A stretch of 64,000 nt of DNA, taken from Aradus depressus (taxonomy: Eukaryota; Arthropoda; Insecta; Hemiptera; Aradidae). The stretch is from assembly GCA_963662175.1 (NCBI GenBank), contig OY759222.1, positions 11,666,222 to 11,730,221 of the forward strand, given 5' to 3'. This document shows, in pieces, positions 1 to 11,077 of this stretch. The notes beneath the pieces are model-generated. The model searched no databases. It saw only the letters and a program-made list of their open reading frames with translations, and was not told where the DNA came from. Position 1 is the stretch's first letter; every line of letters starts with the position of its first letter. The position numbers were made by a program, and so were the translations under genes.

Positions 1-1060
1 TTATGTTTGCATCATTATTATTCATATAGCTTCTAAATCTATAGGAGTGAATAAAAATGAATATTGTTAATCCTTTCTTGGATTTTCCCTTATTAACCTT
101 ATCATTGACCACACTTACCTAATTATTAACCATACTTTTTGAAATACTCGTGAATGATGCCTCTCTAAAGTTGAACCAGTTGATTTAACCGAAAACACCC
201 TCTTCACTTGGAATAGTCTGCCAGTAGTGAATAAATGGTTAAATGCAGTTATGTCGTGAATCATTCCTCAAAGAAGTAGATTAAGTTGATTTAACCGAGA
301 ACATACACAATTTTACGAGATACCAAGAAACCCACATCTTTATAATTCCTAAGTATAAAGTATAAGAGTCCTGAGCTCCAAACTTCTTCACAGTGCGCAG
401 ATGGCTTGGGAGATGATCACCGTACACTTAACTCATTTTGGCCATTTTACGACTAACATTTACCGACAACATTAATTTATACTTCAACATTAATTATACC
501 AACATTTGAACAAAGGGAATGTAATGTAATATAGTTAAGGTGAGTATCGTTCCTCTGGTACCTGTTATTTAGTTACCTTTACTAAAAGTTATAGTTTGCG
601 TACAGAGAGGCATTAGTTTGTTTGCACGAATGACTGAGGTCAAACTACTAACACCGTTGAACGTGTTCTCTGTTTGTCAAAGCATACAAAGGAAAATAGC
701 CCTGGTAAAGTCCAGTAAGGTTGAAGTATATCAATTACATAGTGAATTAAATACAGTAACCACAAGGTTTGTTGACCTTAGGTCAATGTTCGTTGGTTAA
801 AAATTGATCATTGTGGTAGATCCATTTGAAGATGTACTAAAAACAAAGTTCCAAAGTTGTACGAAGCATAGGAGAAGTTATATAATTGGTCAGAAATTCG
901 ATGATTTAATATTTTCCAAGTTGAACCAAGTGGGTGTTCCTCAGGATGATCCGTGGATGTCCTTCAACCATGTGTGGAAGTCTTGGTATATTGGTTCAAC
1001 AGGTGAATATTCGGTATTTGAGAAATTGACGCTGTGACGTGAACAACGCTTACATAAAGT
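1..1060. other. No recognised gene; AT-rich intergenic DNA
   Basis: I recognise no gene here. Two short plus-strand open frames (618-800 and 804-1037) lie close together but match no family I know, and the second runs through a piece of interspersed repeat A (around 868-905). A weak direct duplication of about 110 bp is visible: the words ttgatttaaccgaaaacac (181-199) and ttgatttaaccgagaacat (288-306) sit in similar surroundings. No splice-flanked exon could be supported. Confidence 0.3.
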
Positions 1061-2340
1061 ATATTCCTCACCATTAAACAATTAAATAACTCTGCATTCA
1101 TTTGTACTTAAAATTAATGTGAAATCAACACATAAACAGAAACTCACGCAAGCATTTAGAAGACAATCGCAACTCTACCCCCTCATCAACAGAAGATCGC
1201 CATTCAAGTAAGGTTTCAGCATTCCCCTCTACACATCTCTACTCAGACCACTATTCACATTCACAGCACCCATCTGGCTAGGCACTTCGAATATTTGAAA
1301 ACAAGGGTCTCCGTTTGGCAGTAACCGCACCTTGGTTCGTCCGAAACATCCAAATTCATCGAGAAACCGACCCATACATCTCAGTCTTGAGCCATTGTAA
1401 TGAATGTATCTTTCATAAAATTTCATATGTAAATTCTAAACCCCAAATGAAGGAAACCTGTTAATTTTCAGTGAAAGGATTGAGCCTCGACTAAAAAACC
1501 ATAACAACTGCCGATGTAATGTATGTATCGATTAACAATTTAGTATGTGAATTCAGAAGCCTATTTGTAAGTCGACTATAGATTTTTAACGAAAACAGTC
1601 GTTTGATTTTACAGGTTAGAGCAAAAACATAATTGATTATTTTGCATTGGGGAAGTTCGTTGACAGTTATTTTCCGACAACTTTTTTTGTGAGTACCTAC
1701 CGGTTTTCAGATCGATTCTTGAAATAATTTGAACGAATTAGAGAAAAACTGCTGTTGTGCTGATTTCTATTATAGATCTAGAAATACTGTAAATAGCTTA
1801 TTATTTCTGTCCAAGTTAGGATTACATAAGAATGTTAACGGAAAGAAAATGAATATAAAATTAATTTAAAGTATACCCTTCACTGACCTACAGGAATGGA
1901 AAAACTTTCACTTCAAGAGTTGCAACTTTGTCAGTTGCATTAAACAGTTATGCACGTTAAAATAAAAAATAAAAAAAAAGTTGACCATGATTCACTGAAA
2001 ATGTACTTCCCCAGGACGAATTGATCAACCATATTTTCGGTGTCGTTCTTAAGGACTTTCAGAGCAACATATAAAATTTCATGACAATACATTCATTACA
2101 TGGGAAATTATTAGTGTTTTTAAGTTAGATATAAATTTAAAATTTTATGTCGATATAACAAATAAATTTACATAAAATTTTATTTCATTTTCGGGTTTGG
2201 GAGTTGAAAATTATTAAATTTCGGTGAAAATTTACCATCGTTTTTTTGGGGGGGAAATGAATAAAATTGTCGGTGCTTCACCGGTTATTTACTTTCCCAG
2301 ATTGAATTATTTTTGCTCTCTTGTCTGTATACAATTGATA
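1061..2340. repeat. Interspersed repeat A, degenerate copies
   Basis: Several broken copies of the most abundant non-coding repeat of the window (repeat A). Its signature words are a start near ggggaagttatgtaat, then gaatgtatcgacacaaaattt, then aactcaaaaaccccaataac plus tgccgatgtaatg, then ggttttggagggagagcaaa, and an end near gaagtacattg followed by attcaccgacaa. Here 1480-1690 and 1975-2310 carry these words, partly diverged. No long ORF is present. The class is unknown; a non-autonomous DNA element is possible. Confidence 0.5.
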
Positions 2341-2350
2341 TCCGTCATAG

Positions 2351-2565
2351 TTAAGCGATGGTCCCGAGCCTGTACGATGTCAGTTACTCGTTAAAGACCC
2401 CTGCCCTAGGTGAATAAAAATTTAGGGTAGGCAAAAGGCAAATTTAGGACTCTCACAGTAGATTCGGGCTCATGTCCACCAGAGTGAAGAAAGAGCGCTC
2501 TGGTAGTAGGCGATATGACCTCGTAGTTAAAGCCCCGGCATGAGTCATAAAACCTAACCTAACCT
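2351..2565 (+). repeat. SINE-1 copy, 5'-truncated
   Basis: This is the body and tail of the commonest SINE in the window (SINE-1; the full-length reference copies are at 28527-28869 and 35208-35561). It lacks the tRNA-like head and begins at ttaagcgatggtcccgagcc. It contains the conserved hairpin formed by accagag and ctctggt around 2478-2505 and ends in three CCTAA-type units at 2551-2565. Confidence 0.85.
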
Positions 2566-3342
2566 ATAATAATAAAATAATATATGTAATACATGGCAAT
2601 GCACCCCTCAGTACGAATTAATCAATAAGTTTTTCCCCCTCATCCCCCTCTTCCCTTCTGCCGATTTTGCTCATGGGGTGTGTAATTAGGGGGTCCGAAA
2701 ACATGAAATTCCAGTAAAAACTCAACATCGAATTTCTATCTGATTACATAACTTCCCCTATACTTCATATAGCTGGAGAAGTAAAAGAAAAAAAAAAAAA
2801 CTTACGTATTTGGAAGACATGAGGAAGGGCTGGACTTGGCTCCAGTATTCACTTCGAAGCTAAATGAGTTTGAAGAAAGGAGTCAGCCTGTATTTTATAT
2901 ATGGCCCCCACCAGACATCGTATCCAAGGTCCGACTCACAGGTACCTACCTACTTACATTTAGTTTTATTTTTTCAACAACTTCTATTTGAAAGTATTCT
3001 CAAAATCTTAATCTCAGTCAAATGGACCAAATATATATAAATTTCCTTGCTTGTGGAAGCTCACGAATTTAACATAATCGATGTAATTGGCAAAGTGGAA
3101 GGAATTTAAATATGCTTTTTTAGAACCTATAAGAACTTTTTTAATCTAAATTAAATTTTCCTATGTCGCTAAGTTTCTCCGACTTTATTATGGAGTCCTA
3201 AATGTTGCCTATTTCGGTTATGTTACCAAGGATCAGAGACTTAATTTCCAGATAAAAAATCTAAGAGTCTCGAAAAATCATGAGCTGGCATTACTGAATA
3301 TATGAAAGCCACTGACAAGGAATCGTGAAACAAAAAAATCTG
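2566..3342. other. No gene recognised; repeat A fragment
   Basis: AT-rich sequence without a supported gene. A fragment of repeat A, with the word gattacataacttcccctat, occurs at 2740-2785 in minus orientation. The remainder shows no motif I can assign. Confidence 0.3.
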
Positions 3343-3455
3343 CTGACGCTAGCACATTATTTTCACATATCCAGTAACGCCAGTTTGAAATGGTTTTGAG
3401 AGAAAAAAAGATGTGAACAAAAGTGGTTGGTATATGAAAGGAGTTATGGCCGCAT
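3343..3455. mobile_element. Repeat C (MITE-like), right half only
   Basis: This resembles the right half of the short inverted-repeat element seen more completely at 24782-25010: a central word like ccagtaacgccagtttgaaatg, then ttggtatatgaaag and ggccgcat. The left arm is missing or unrecognisable. Confidence 0.45.
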
Positions 3456-3479
3456 AAGTTTTACTGTGGCCTATAGGAA

Positions 3480-3780
3480 GTGCTTGAAAAAAAAAAATTG
3501 AATGTTTTAAAGTGCTTAAGTACTTGTGTCTTAAAGGAGTTATGTGAAAAGACACTCTAAGTGCCATAAAGGCATTTAAATGTCTTAAAGTTATTAAATG
3601 GCTGTTGTCTTTAAATGGCTCTGACAAACATTCTTAGATGTCTTAAAAAGCTTAAATGCCTTATATTTCTTTAATAACCTTTGTAAGCAACTTGAAGATA
3701 CATAAGTTCTTAAATGCAAAGACATATTAAATCCCTTATACGGTCTTATATGTCTTCAATAACATTTGTATGAGAGCAGG
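3480..3780. repeat. Degenerate cttaaa/tctta-rich low-complexity tract
   Basis: About 300 bp dominated by imperfect, irregularly spaced variants of words such as ttaaatgtcttaaag and gtcttaaa. It looks like a decayed short tandem repeat. The minus-strand open frame across part of it (3349-3627) has no family resemblance and is taken as chance. Confidence 0.4.
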
Positions 3781-4369
3781 ATCGTTCAAAAATGCTCACT
3801 GCTACTGTATAAAGAATAGTAATTTTTGTGACTGTGATCACAGTCGCAGTTTTACTTCTTTGCAGTCACGTTCTCGTTATGTGTTATAGCACCTAATCAG
3901 GTGACTAATCATCGACATACCCAAATTTGAATGAACAGCTTCATTGAGAAAAAATAAACGAAAATAAATGTATCTATATAAATAGACGTACATAATACAG
4001 AATCTATATAACTATAAAGAAAAGAAAATAAGTTAGTAAAAATTGACAGAGCATAATACATTAATGGTTGACTATAAAAGAGAAGGAAGGATGCACAGAC
4101 AAGAAGTGAAATTAGAAAGTAGGTAGAGGCTAAACAGAAAATTTGAATAAAAAAAACGAATAATAATAATAATTATATTAATAAAATATAAATAAAATTA
4201 ATAATAAAAGTACATAAAATGAAGAAAATAGGCATAATATGATAGAATAATTTAACTAAATAAAAATATTTAAAATATTAAAGAGAGATAATTGACGTTG
4301 ACGAATGGGAAAATACGGGGAAGGTATTCACATCAAAAAATGATTTTTTCCGGTGACTCTTACATGAAA
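3781..4369. other. No gene recognised; AT-rich
   Basis: Simple AT-rich sequence, including a tract of taat/ataa words near 4155-4260. I see nothing assignable. Confidence 0.3.
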
Positions 4370-4603
4370 GATAGCGTGTTCGAAACCCAGCCCAAGGCCT
4401 TAGGTTTTCTATATGGAAGGTGAAAAAACCTCGAGCACGCCAGTTCCGAGCCTCAGGTTATAAGCGAATAAACCTAGATAGGTAAAATTTAGGACTCCCA
4501 CTGTAGAGTCGGACACATGTCCACCAGAGTGACGAAAGAGCGCTCTGGTACTCGATATGAACTTGTAGTTAAAGCCCGGGCATGTGTCATAATAACTAAC
4601 TAA
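4370..4603 (+). repeat. SINE-1-like copy, diverged subfamily
   Basis: The copy starts at the B box (gttcgaaaccc, 4379-4389), continues through the body and the hairpin accagagtgac...gcgctctggt (4522-4548), and ends with actaactaac instead of cctaacc. The linker after the head (aggtgaaaaaacctcgagcac) differs from the main family, which points to an older subfamily shared with the copies at 11362-11477 and 56500-56713. Confidence 0.75.
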
Positions 4604-5018
4604 CATGAAAAGGAGAAAAGGTTACTAAAGAGTAGCTAAGCTATGCCACTGAATTTATTCAATATAATCACATGGTGATTTATTCAATCTATTGTTTTTG
4701 ATCAACATAATGTATGTGCCTCTGTCCAAAAGTAGTCTGGTGACAGAAAGGCGGTAGGTAGACAGAACTTAGTAAAGTTCAAGGCTAGGCGAACCCGCCT
4801 CTTGAGGCACGGCCCTCCGGAAGTCTTTTCATATGTCTAATATTCTGAATAGGTCTTAAAGTCTTCAAAAATTATTAAATAATTTTGTGCAAAAGACCAA
4901 AGAGTGTAAATATTTTTGACAAAAAATAAAAAAATAAACGTACCTCTCCAGTTCGAATCAAGTTTATCTTGGCATAGGTCTTCCATACATATATATGGAA
5001 TACACTATACAAGCATAT
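4604..5018. other. No gene recognised
   Basis: A slightly more GC-rich patch at 4736-4830 contains gaggcacggccctcc. There is no supported gene. A palindromic word pair (tccatacatatatatgga) lies just left of the LTR element. Confidence 0.3.
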
Positions 5019-5022
5019 ATAT

Positions 5023-6206
5023 TGTAGCATGTCTACCCTATAGATAATGCTCAGAACTGGCGATGTCTACGAGAGGATCGCGATCGCTAGGAGCAAAGTA
5101 TGGGTTGTGTGGTGTTGAATAAACGAGAATTGCATTTGGAAGAGAATGCTCGGAACCAATGATGCCTGCGAGAGAATCGCGATCGCTGGGAGCGAAAATA
5201 AAGAATAATAGAGACACAATGGAAAGGAAGCCAAGATAATTGTCTACATCCGGTGTATAAGGAATAAGCAGTAAAGGTTTTTTTTCTTACTCCAGGTTTT
5301 CACACAACTAGAGGCAGATGTTAATTGGTAATATGCGATTGGCTGGAAATAAAATGGGCGGAGTCCGACGACCAATCAAGCCTGGAGAACTGTCCCCTAC
5401 CACGGTCAGATATCGGAAGCCACTCCCCGTTTTACTCATTCTTCGCTCATATCTTGGTGGATCACCACGTTCCTCTCTTTGTAAAGCCTAGTTTCAGTAT
5501 GTGAAAGTACTTTCTTTGCTCATGTCTTGGTGGATCACCACGTATCTTTTCTATAAGTAAAGTTTAGTTTGAATATGTGAAATTACTAACAGTCTTCGTT
5601 CATGTCTTGGGTGATCACCACGTATCTTTTCTATAAGTAATATCAGTTTGAATATGTGAATTAGTCGTAGAGACACACTTTGATTTTGGACGGTGCAAAG
5701 TCAGTGGGGGTGTAACTTCTGGTGTGCCCTCGAAACTACGCAGATCTTCAGGGACTATGTGAATAGACGATTTCTACGGGAAGTCCAGAAAGGGTGATCA
5801 CGCCGTCATTCGCCATGGATATCGTATCGAGGTACCTCGTAATTAAGTTATAATTCAGTCCTTCAGACACACGGCCAAATTATATATATATTCAATTGTT
5901 GTTTTGTAAATATGTTCTCATAAAATAAATATGTTAAAGTTATAGGTTTGATTCATTTCATTCCCCCCCCCACTCATGCTTCTTCTGGTTGACAACAGTA
6001 ATTAATTATTGTTAATTACTGATGTCAACTAACCGTTAGGATCTTGTAACCGTTCTTCCCGTGGGAGTGCTTTCAGCTATTCAGGCATTGTTTAATTAAA
6101 GTCGCGATTTAAATAATTTTCAATTTTAATAATTTTTCGATCTCAATTTTATTTATTTTATTAATTACGTGATTTGCACTCACACAGGGAGGGAAATGGT
6201 TATAAT
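5023..6206 (+). repeat. 5' LTR
   Basis: Starts TGTAGCATG and ends ggttataat directly against the primer binding site; the 3' boundary is fixed by comparison with the right LTR. Internal structure: a roughly 107-bp duplicated block containing gatcgcgatcgct (5070s and 5180s), then three tandem 70-75-bp repeats (about 5441-5512, 5513-5587, 5593-5664), each with a near-palindrome like ggtggatcaccac. A TATA-like run (tatatatata, 5881-5890) is followed by AATAAA at 5924-5929, a plausible promoter and poly(A) signal. Confidence 0.92.
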
Positions 6207-6224
6207 TGGCGCCCGAACAGGGAC
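6207..6224 (+). promoter_or_regulatory. Primer binding site, tRNA-Lys type
   Basis: The 18 bases TGGCGCCCGAACAGGGAC lie immediately after the 5' LTR and are complementary to the 3' end of a tRNA-Lys. This is where a host tRNA would prime minus-strand DNA synthesis. Confidence 0.9.
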
Positions 6225-6634
6225 TTGATTTGTTTATTAATTATGCCAATTAGTATAATTAATGAACCCCACTAATCGGTCCCTTATTAATTAATTAATT
6301 TTTTTTTTAATTAAACATTTTTTTTTTGCTTTTTAACGTAGATTCCAGCCTATTAGGCCACAATGTTATATTTTCACTTAAAGTCGGTATTTAGAATCAA
6401 AACTGAAGAAGGATGGGTGAGGGTAGGGACAATGAATGACATCATTTATTGAAATAATTTTATTTTTTTTTGTTTTTGTTTTTTTTTCTTATGTAGATTT
6501 AGTAGGCATTTATTTTACATATTATAACTATTGTTGTATTGTGATGCCATCTGACAGGTCACCATAGAAATTAGGTTAGCACCAGACCTCCCGTATAATT
6601 CATTTAATTGTTTTGATATATATTTCTTATCAGA

Positions 6635-7540
6635 ATGGAAGGGAAAGAGAAGTCGGACTTAGAGCCGATACAGACACGGTCTAGGAAAACTATCCGTACG
6701 CCCCCGGAGTCCCCGGTAGAAAATCCTAAATTTGACCTAGAGGCGATGTTTAAGGCCATGCAGGAACAGATAGGACAGCAGGGAAAGGCCATGCAGGAAC
6801 AGATAGGACAGCAGGGAAAGGCCATGCAGGAACAGATTTCGGGACTAGGACAACAGGGAAAGGCCATGCAGGAACAGATAGGACAGCAGACTTCGGAGAT
6901 AAAGGAACAAATTTCGGCAATGGCAAATAATATCGAATCCATTAAACGTAATATGGGTACCGTACAATCTGAATCTAGGCAGGACAATTCAGAAGAGAGA
7001 TATGATAAGCCTATTTCTAAAGTTAGGGACATGGTAGGTGTCAGTTATCATGAAGTTACAGGTGGGATCGTGTCAGAAACACAGCATCTAGATAAGGAGG
7101 TCGAAGAAATAAATTCGAACCAAAATATTATTAGTACCGATTGTGAGAAGAGATTCGCCGATATCTCGAAGAGAATAGATACTGTTTCGGGTCAAACTCA
7201 GATCTCAACCCCAAAACAAGATGACCGAATGACATTTACCGTACCCGAAGGACATAGGAATTGGCCTACGAACCAGACTTTTGCTCGCGAACAGCCTAGC
7301 AATGTCACCTTCCAAGATGTCTACGTGAAAAATTACGAACGTGGTGAGGTGGCGTTACGTAATAGCGTTTTGGATTTGCCCAACCATTTTGTATTTAAAT
7401 TCTTACTATTCTGGGAAGGACCTTACCAGATTTTAGACAAGGAAAGTCCTCAAATTTTTATTTTAGGACATCTCGGCAGCGACGTAGCGGAAGGAGGAAT
7501 CTTTTATATGACATCACAGAAGCCGTATATTAGCGGATAA
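6635..7540 (+). CDS. Gag-like/integrase-tail fusion ORF of the LTR element
   Basis: A 301-residue frame, the only sizeable ORF in the element. Residues about 35-95 hold 11-residue repeats of the type KAMQEQIGQQG, encoded by a 33-bp tandem repeat at about 6751-6890, and should form a coiled coil as in many Gypsy Gag N-termini. The C-terminal part (about residues 230-300) reads like an integrase C-terminus, with the module FWEGPYQI resembling the GPY/F domain and a closing stretch ending QKPYI. No zinc knuckle, protease, reverse transcriptase or DDE core lies between them. I infer that an internal deletion joined the start of gag in frame to the end of integrase. The gag assignment rests on position and coiled-coil character only. 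Confidence 0.7.
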   Translation: MEGKEKSDLEPIQTRSRKTIRTPPESPVENPKFDLEAMFKAMQEQIGQQGKAMQEQIGQQGKAMQEQISGLGQQGKAMQEQIGQQTSEIKEQISAMANNIESIKRNMGTVQSESRQDNSEERYDKPISKVRDMVGVSYHEVTGGIVSETQHLDKEVEEINSNQNIISTDCEKRFADISKRIDTVSGQTQISTPKQDDRMTFTVPEGHRNWPTNQTFAREQPSNVTFQDVYVKNYERGEVALRNSVLDLPNHFVFKFLLFWEGPYQILDKESPQIFILGHLGSDVAEGGIFYMTSQKPYISG

Positions 7541-9373
7541 ATTCACAAGCAGGCTAGAGAAGCGCTAGGGCTCTCTTTGAGATTAACGATCTTACTTCAG
7601 CCGAGTTAGGGGGGCGATTATTGCAGACGAGATCGCGGCCCTAGAGTCAGGGAAGAGATTTGTGACGTCTCTATGGGTGTCCATCCCCAGCTATCCCAGG
7701 AACAGGTAGACAAAGTCACACACACATAAAACAGACACTATTTTTATTATTTGGGAATTATTTATTATTTTACACTAACGGCCAACACCTCATTATACAA
7801 CAACACACAAAGAATCACACATACACATTTATTGGGGACACGGGATTTATTATTTAATTTTTTATTTGTAAATAGGATAAGGCAGACGAGGACATTCTGG
7901 CACTCCCCTGGGGCTTAACATCGAGCATACCCCCCTTAGTCGAGCTCAAAGATTCCGAAGTGAATCGCCAGGTTGTAGATATAATTTTAGATAATAAGTT
8001 AGGGTAGTTTTATATTTTTTTATTCTAGATAATAAGTTAGGATATGTTTTATATAACTTTAGTAATAGGGCATTTTTTTTATAATAGTAGGTAATTTAGA
8101 TAATAAGTTAGGAAAGTTTATTTTTGTTCATATATTTAGTAAGAGTATTTTTTTAAAAATAGTATTAGCAATTTGTTTATGATGTTGGGATAATTTAGTT
8201 TAGATAGGTTTGTGGCTTCATTTGAAATTGACATAATTGTAGGACGGGGCAGACGGTATATGGATTGGCCATCCATGGGAATATACCTACGTATTTAAAT
8301 TTGATTAGGAGACGCGGATCTGAGTAGGCTGACAGCGAGGCGATGGCACACACATTTGTAGGTAGTCACGTATGGTAAATGTACTTTCAATTGTATTTGT
8401 CTGTTTTGTTTTGTATTTTAAAATAATATTTGTATTAGTATCCGACCGTGTGTGTATCTATTGAAAATGTCACATTGACCCATATTTTATCTAGTGACCA
8501 TGATGGGCTATGTTAACCCAATGAGAGCCTTGTAAATATATTTGTAACATATATTCAGGTATGGACCTTACTTATTATGATGCAGTGTCGACCACGGTAG
8601 GTCAAATGTCAATTTTGTTATTTTATTTAAGAAATCCTAGGGCAAGGTGCCGAAGCATACATGACTAAAGGGGGAGATATATTATAAACTGGAGGGGATA
8701 CCCAGAATTGAATATTTAATTATCGTACACACGGAGAAGGGGCCACTCCATTGATGCTTGTAGAATCCATTTAAAGGGGCGGGAGTTTGTTTAATTATTT
8801 TTTTTATGCCATGAACTGACTGTTGAACTGAAGAAAGGGTTTCGCTACTTGATTAATGCGGATGCCGGAATTTACATATATTTATGAAACTGAGATGGGA
8901 TTTGAGTGGGCTTATTTTTCTATTTTATATTTCGTCGTCGTTCCGGCAGAAGGTAAATACCTGTCGAAGGCCTAAGGAGGCATATGGTTAGGGTTTGGTC
9001 AACCCAAATTTTTGTTGAAGCGGATTAGGTATATGGGAATTCAGTTGAAACATTGTCGAGGCGTGGGGCCTTTTTGGATGTTTTAACTAGTCAGTGAATG
9101 TATGCTAGAAATAGAATCATCGTTATTTGCCAATGGAGAGGGTTAACTCCAAGAAGTACAGCGTAAAGTAAAATCATGCTTTGGTCACGCATGCATAGGC
9201 AAGCCATGCCGATTCGAAAGGAAATTTAAAATCATGTTTTGGTCACGCATGATAATGAGGTCGATACCTGAGTATTTGGTTAAGTGTATATGCTCAGTGA
9301 ACGAGCAAGTGTTAAGTGAAACTAATAAAATATGTGACTTCCAATGGTCATTTAGCCGACATATTTTATTTTA
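7541..9373 (+). other. Non-coding 3' interior of the LTR element
   Basis: About 1.8 kb without a substantial ORF. It contains three copies of the word tagataataagttagg (near 7985, 8023 and 8097) and a second purine-rich word, aaagggggagatat (8668-8681), resembling a polypurine tract. Whether this is an ancient env or pol remnant cannot be told. Confidence 0.6.
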
Positions 9374-9390
9374 ATGGGAACGGGGGATAT
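9374..9390 (+). promoter_or_regulatory. Polypurine tract
   Basis: The purine-rich word tgggaacgggggatat lies directly before the 3' LTR start (TGTAGCATG at 9391), where plus-strand DNA synthesis is primed. Confidence 0.75.
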
Positions 9391-10575
9391 TGTAGCATGT
9401 CTACCCTATAGATAATGCTCAGAACTGGCGATGTCTACGAGAGGATCGCGATCGCTAGGAGCAAAGTATGGGTTGTGTGGTGTTGAATAAACGAGAATTG
9501 CATTTGGAAGAGAATGCTCGGAACCAATGATGCCTGCGAGAGAATCGCGATCGCTGGGAGCGAAAATAAAGAATAATAGAGACACAATGGAAAGGAAGCC
9601 AAGATAATTGTCTACATCCGGTGTATAAGGAATAAGCAGTAAAGGTTTTTTTTCTTACTCCAGGTTTTCACACAACTAGAGGCAGATGTTAATTGGTAAT
9701 ATGCGATTGGCTGGAAATAAAATGGGCGGAGTCCGACGACCAATCAAGCCTGGAGAACTGTCCCCTACCACGGTCAGATATCGGAAGCCACTCCCCGTTT
9801 TACTCATTCTTCGCTCATATCTTGGTGGATCACCACGTTCCTCTCTTTGTAAAGCCTAGTTTCAGTATGTGAAAGTACTTTCTTTGCTCATGTCTTGGTG
9901 GATCACCACGTATCTTTTCTATAAGTAAAGTTTAGTTTGAATATGTGAAATTACTAACAGTCTTCGTTCATGTCTTGGGTGATCACCACGTATCTTTTCT
10001 ATAAGTAATATCAGTTTGAATATGTGAATTAGTCGTAGAGACACACTTTGATTTTGGACGGTGCAAAGTCAGTGGGGGTGTAACTTCTGGTGTGCCCTCG
10101 AAACTACGCAGATCTTCAGGGACTATGTGAATAGACGATTTCTACGGGAAGTCCAGAAAGGGTGATCACGCCGTCATTCGCCATGGATATCGTATCGAGG
10201 TACCTCGTAATTAAGTTATAATTCAGTCCTTCAGACACACGGCCAAATTATATATATATTCAATTGTTGTTTTGTAAATATGTTCTCATAAAATAAATAT
10301 GTTAAAGTTATAGGTTTGATTCATTTCATTCCCCCCCCCCACTCATGCTTCTTCTGGTTGACAACAGTAATTAATTATTGTTAATTACTGATGTCAACTA
10401 ACCGTTAGGATCTTGTAACCGTTCTTCCCGTGGGAGTGCTTTCAGCTATTCAGGCATTGTTTAATTAAAGTCGCGATTTAAATAATTTTCAATTTTAATA
10501 ATTTTTCGATCTCAATTTTATTTATTTTATTAATTACGTGATTTGCACTCACACAGGGAGGGAAATGGTTATAAT
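9391..10575 (+). repeat. 3' LTR
   Basis: The same sequence as the 5' LTR at an offset of 4368 bp, one base longer because its C run (10331-10340) has ten rather than nine C. I saw no other difference on reading through. The same triple 70-75-bp repeat and TATA/AATAAA arrangement recur. Confidence 0.92.
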
Positions 10576-10579
10576 ATAT

Positions 10580-10949
10580 ATATTGTAACGTGTTGCTTTG
10601 ACCGATACATAACTTTATATGAATTTATAGTAATTTGGGGGGTGGGGGATACATTATATATTAATAGGATACATTATAAAAATATTAAATAATGGGTAAA
10701 GGCAGACAATAAAGAAAAAATTTTATAATTTTTATATTTTTGGATAAAAATATAAGTTATTGTTATTATTGTTGTTCTTGATATAAAGTAAAGTTTTTCG
10801 GTTTCCATCCAGTAGTATTCCTACTGGAAGGGAATATATTTAACTGCATGTATGCATAGTATATATGTATGTATAGTGTATTCCATACGTTCCATATGTT
10901 TAAAATTTGTATTATTGCTAATTATATTAGTTATAGTTAGTTAATGTGT
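10580..10949. repeat. Left copy of a duplicated AT-rich segment
   Basis: 10790-10860 contains a hairpin-forming word (ccagtagtattcctactgg) followed by gaagggaatatatttaactg. The same words recur at 11585-11640, on the far side of the SINE/Penelope block, so a segment of about 70-150 bp is present twice in direct orientation. Confidence 0.55.
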
Positions 10950-11077
10950 TCATCATGCTCGGGAGGGTTTAACTACGAGGTCAGCCAACTACCAGAGCGC
11001 TATTTGTCCCACTGGTGGATATGAGCCCGACTCAAATGGGAGCCCTAAATTTTGTCAACACAACATTATTCACCTTC

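Larger units (their letters stand above)
5019..10579 (+). mobile_element. Young LTR retrotransposon (Gypsy/errantivirus-like), internally deleted
   Basis: Two long terminal repeats (5023-6206 and 9391-10575) flank a 3.2-kb interior. The LTRs look identical by eye except for the length of one C run (9 versus 10). A 4-bp target duplication, atat, lies at 5019-5022 and 10576-10579, as in Gypsy-group elements that target ATAT. A primer binding site abuts the left LTR and a purine tract abuts the right LTR. An autonomous Gypsy element needs roughly 4 to 6 kb of gag-pol; here the only ORF is 301 codons, so reverse transcriptase, RNase H, protease and the integrase core are absent. The copy is therefore non-autonomous, and its very recent insertion implies enzymes supplied by a complete relative elsewhere. 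That last step is inference. Confidence 0.92.

Noticed and set aside
2551..2565. Interstitial telomere repeat
   Set aside because: The CCTAA units are always the 3' tail of SINE-1 copies, only two or three units long, so they are not telomere-derived arrays by themselves.
6604..7032. 142-codon minus-strand Cys-rich repeat frame
   Set aside because: It is the antisense shadow of the 33-bp coiled-coil repeat in the 6635-7540 ORF.
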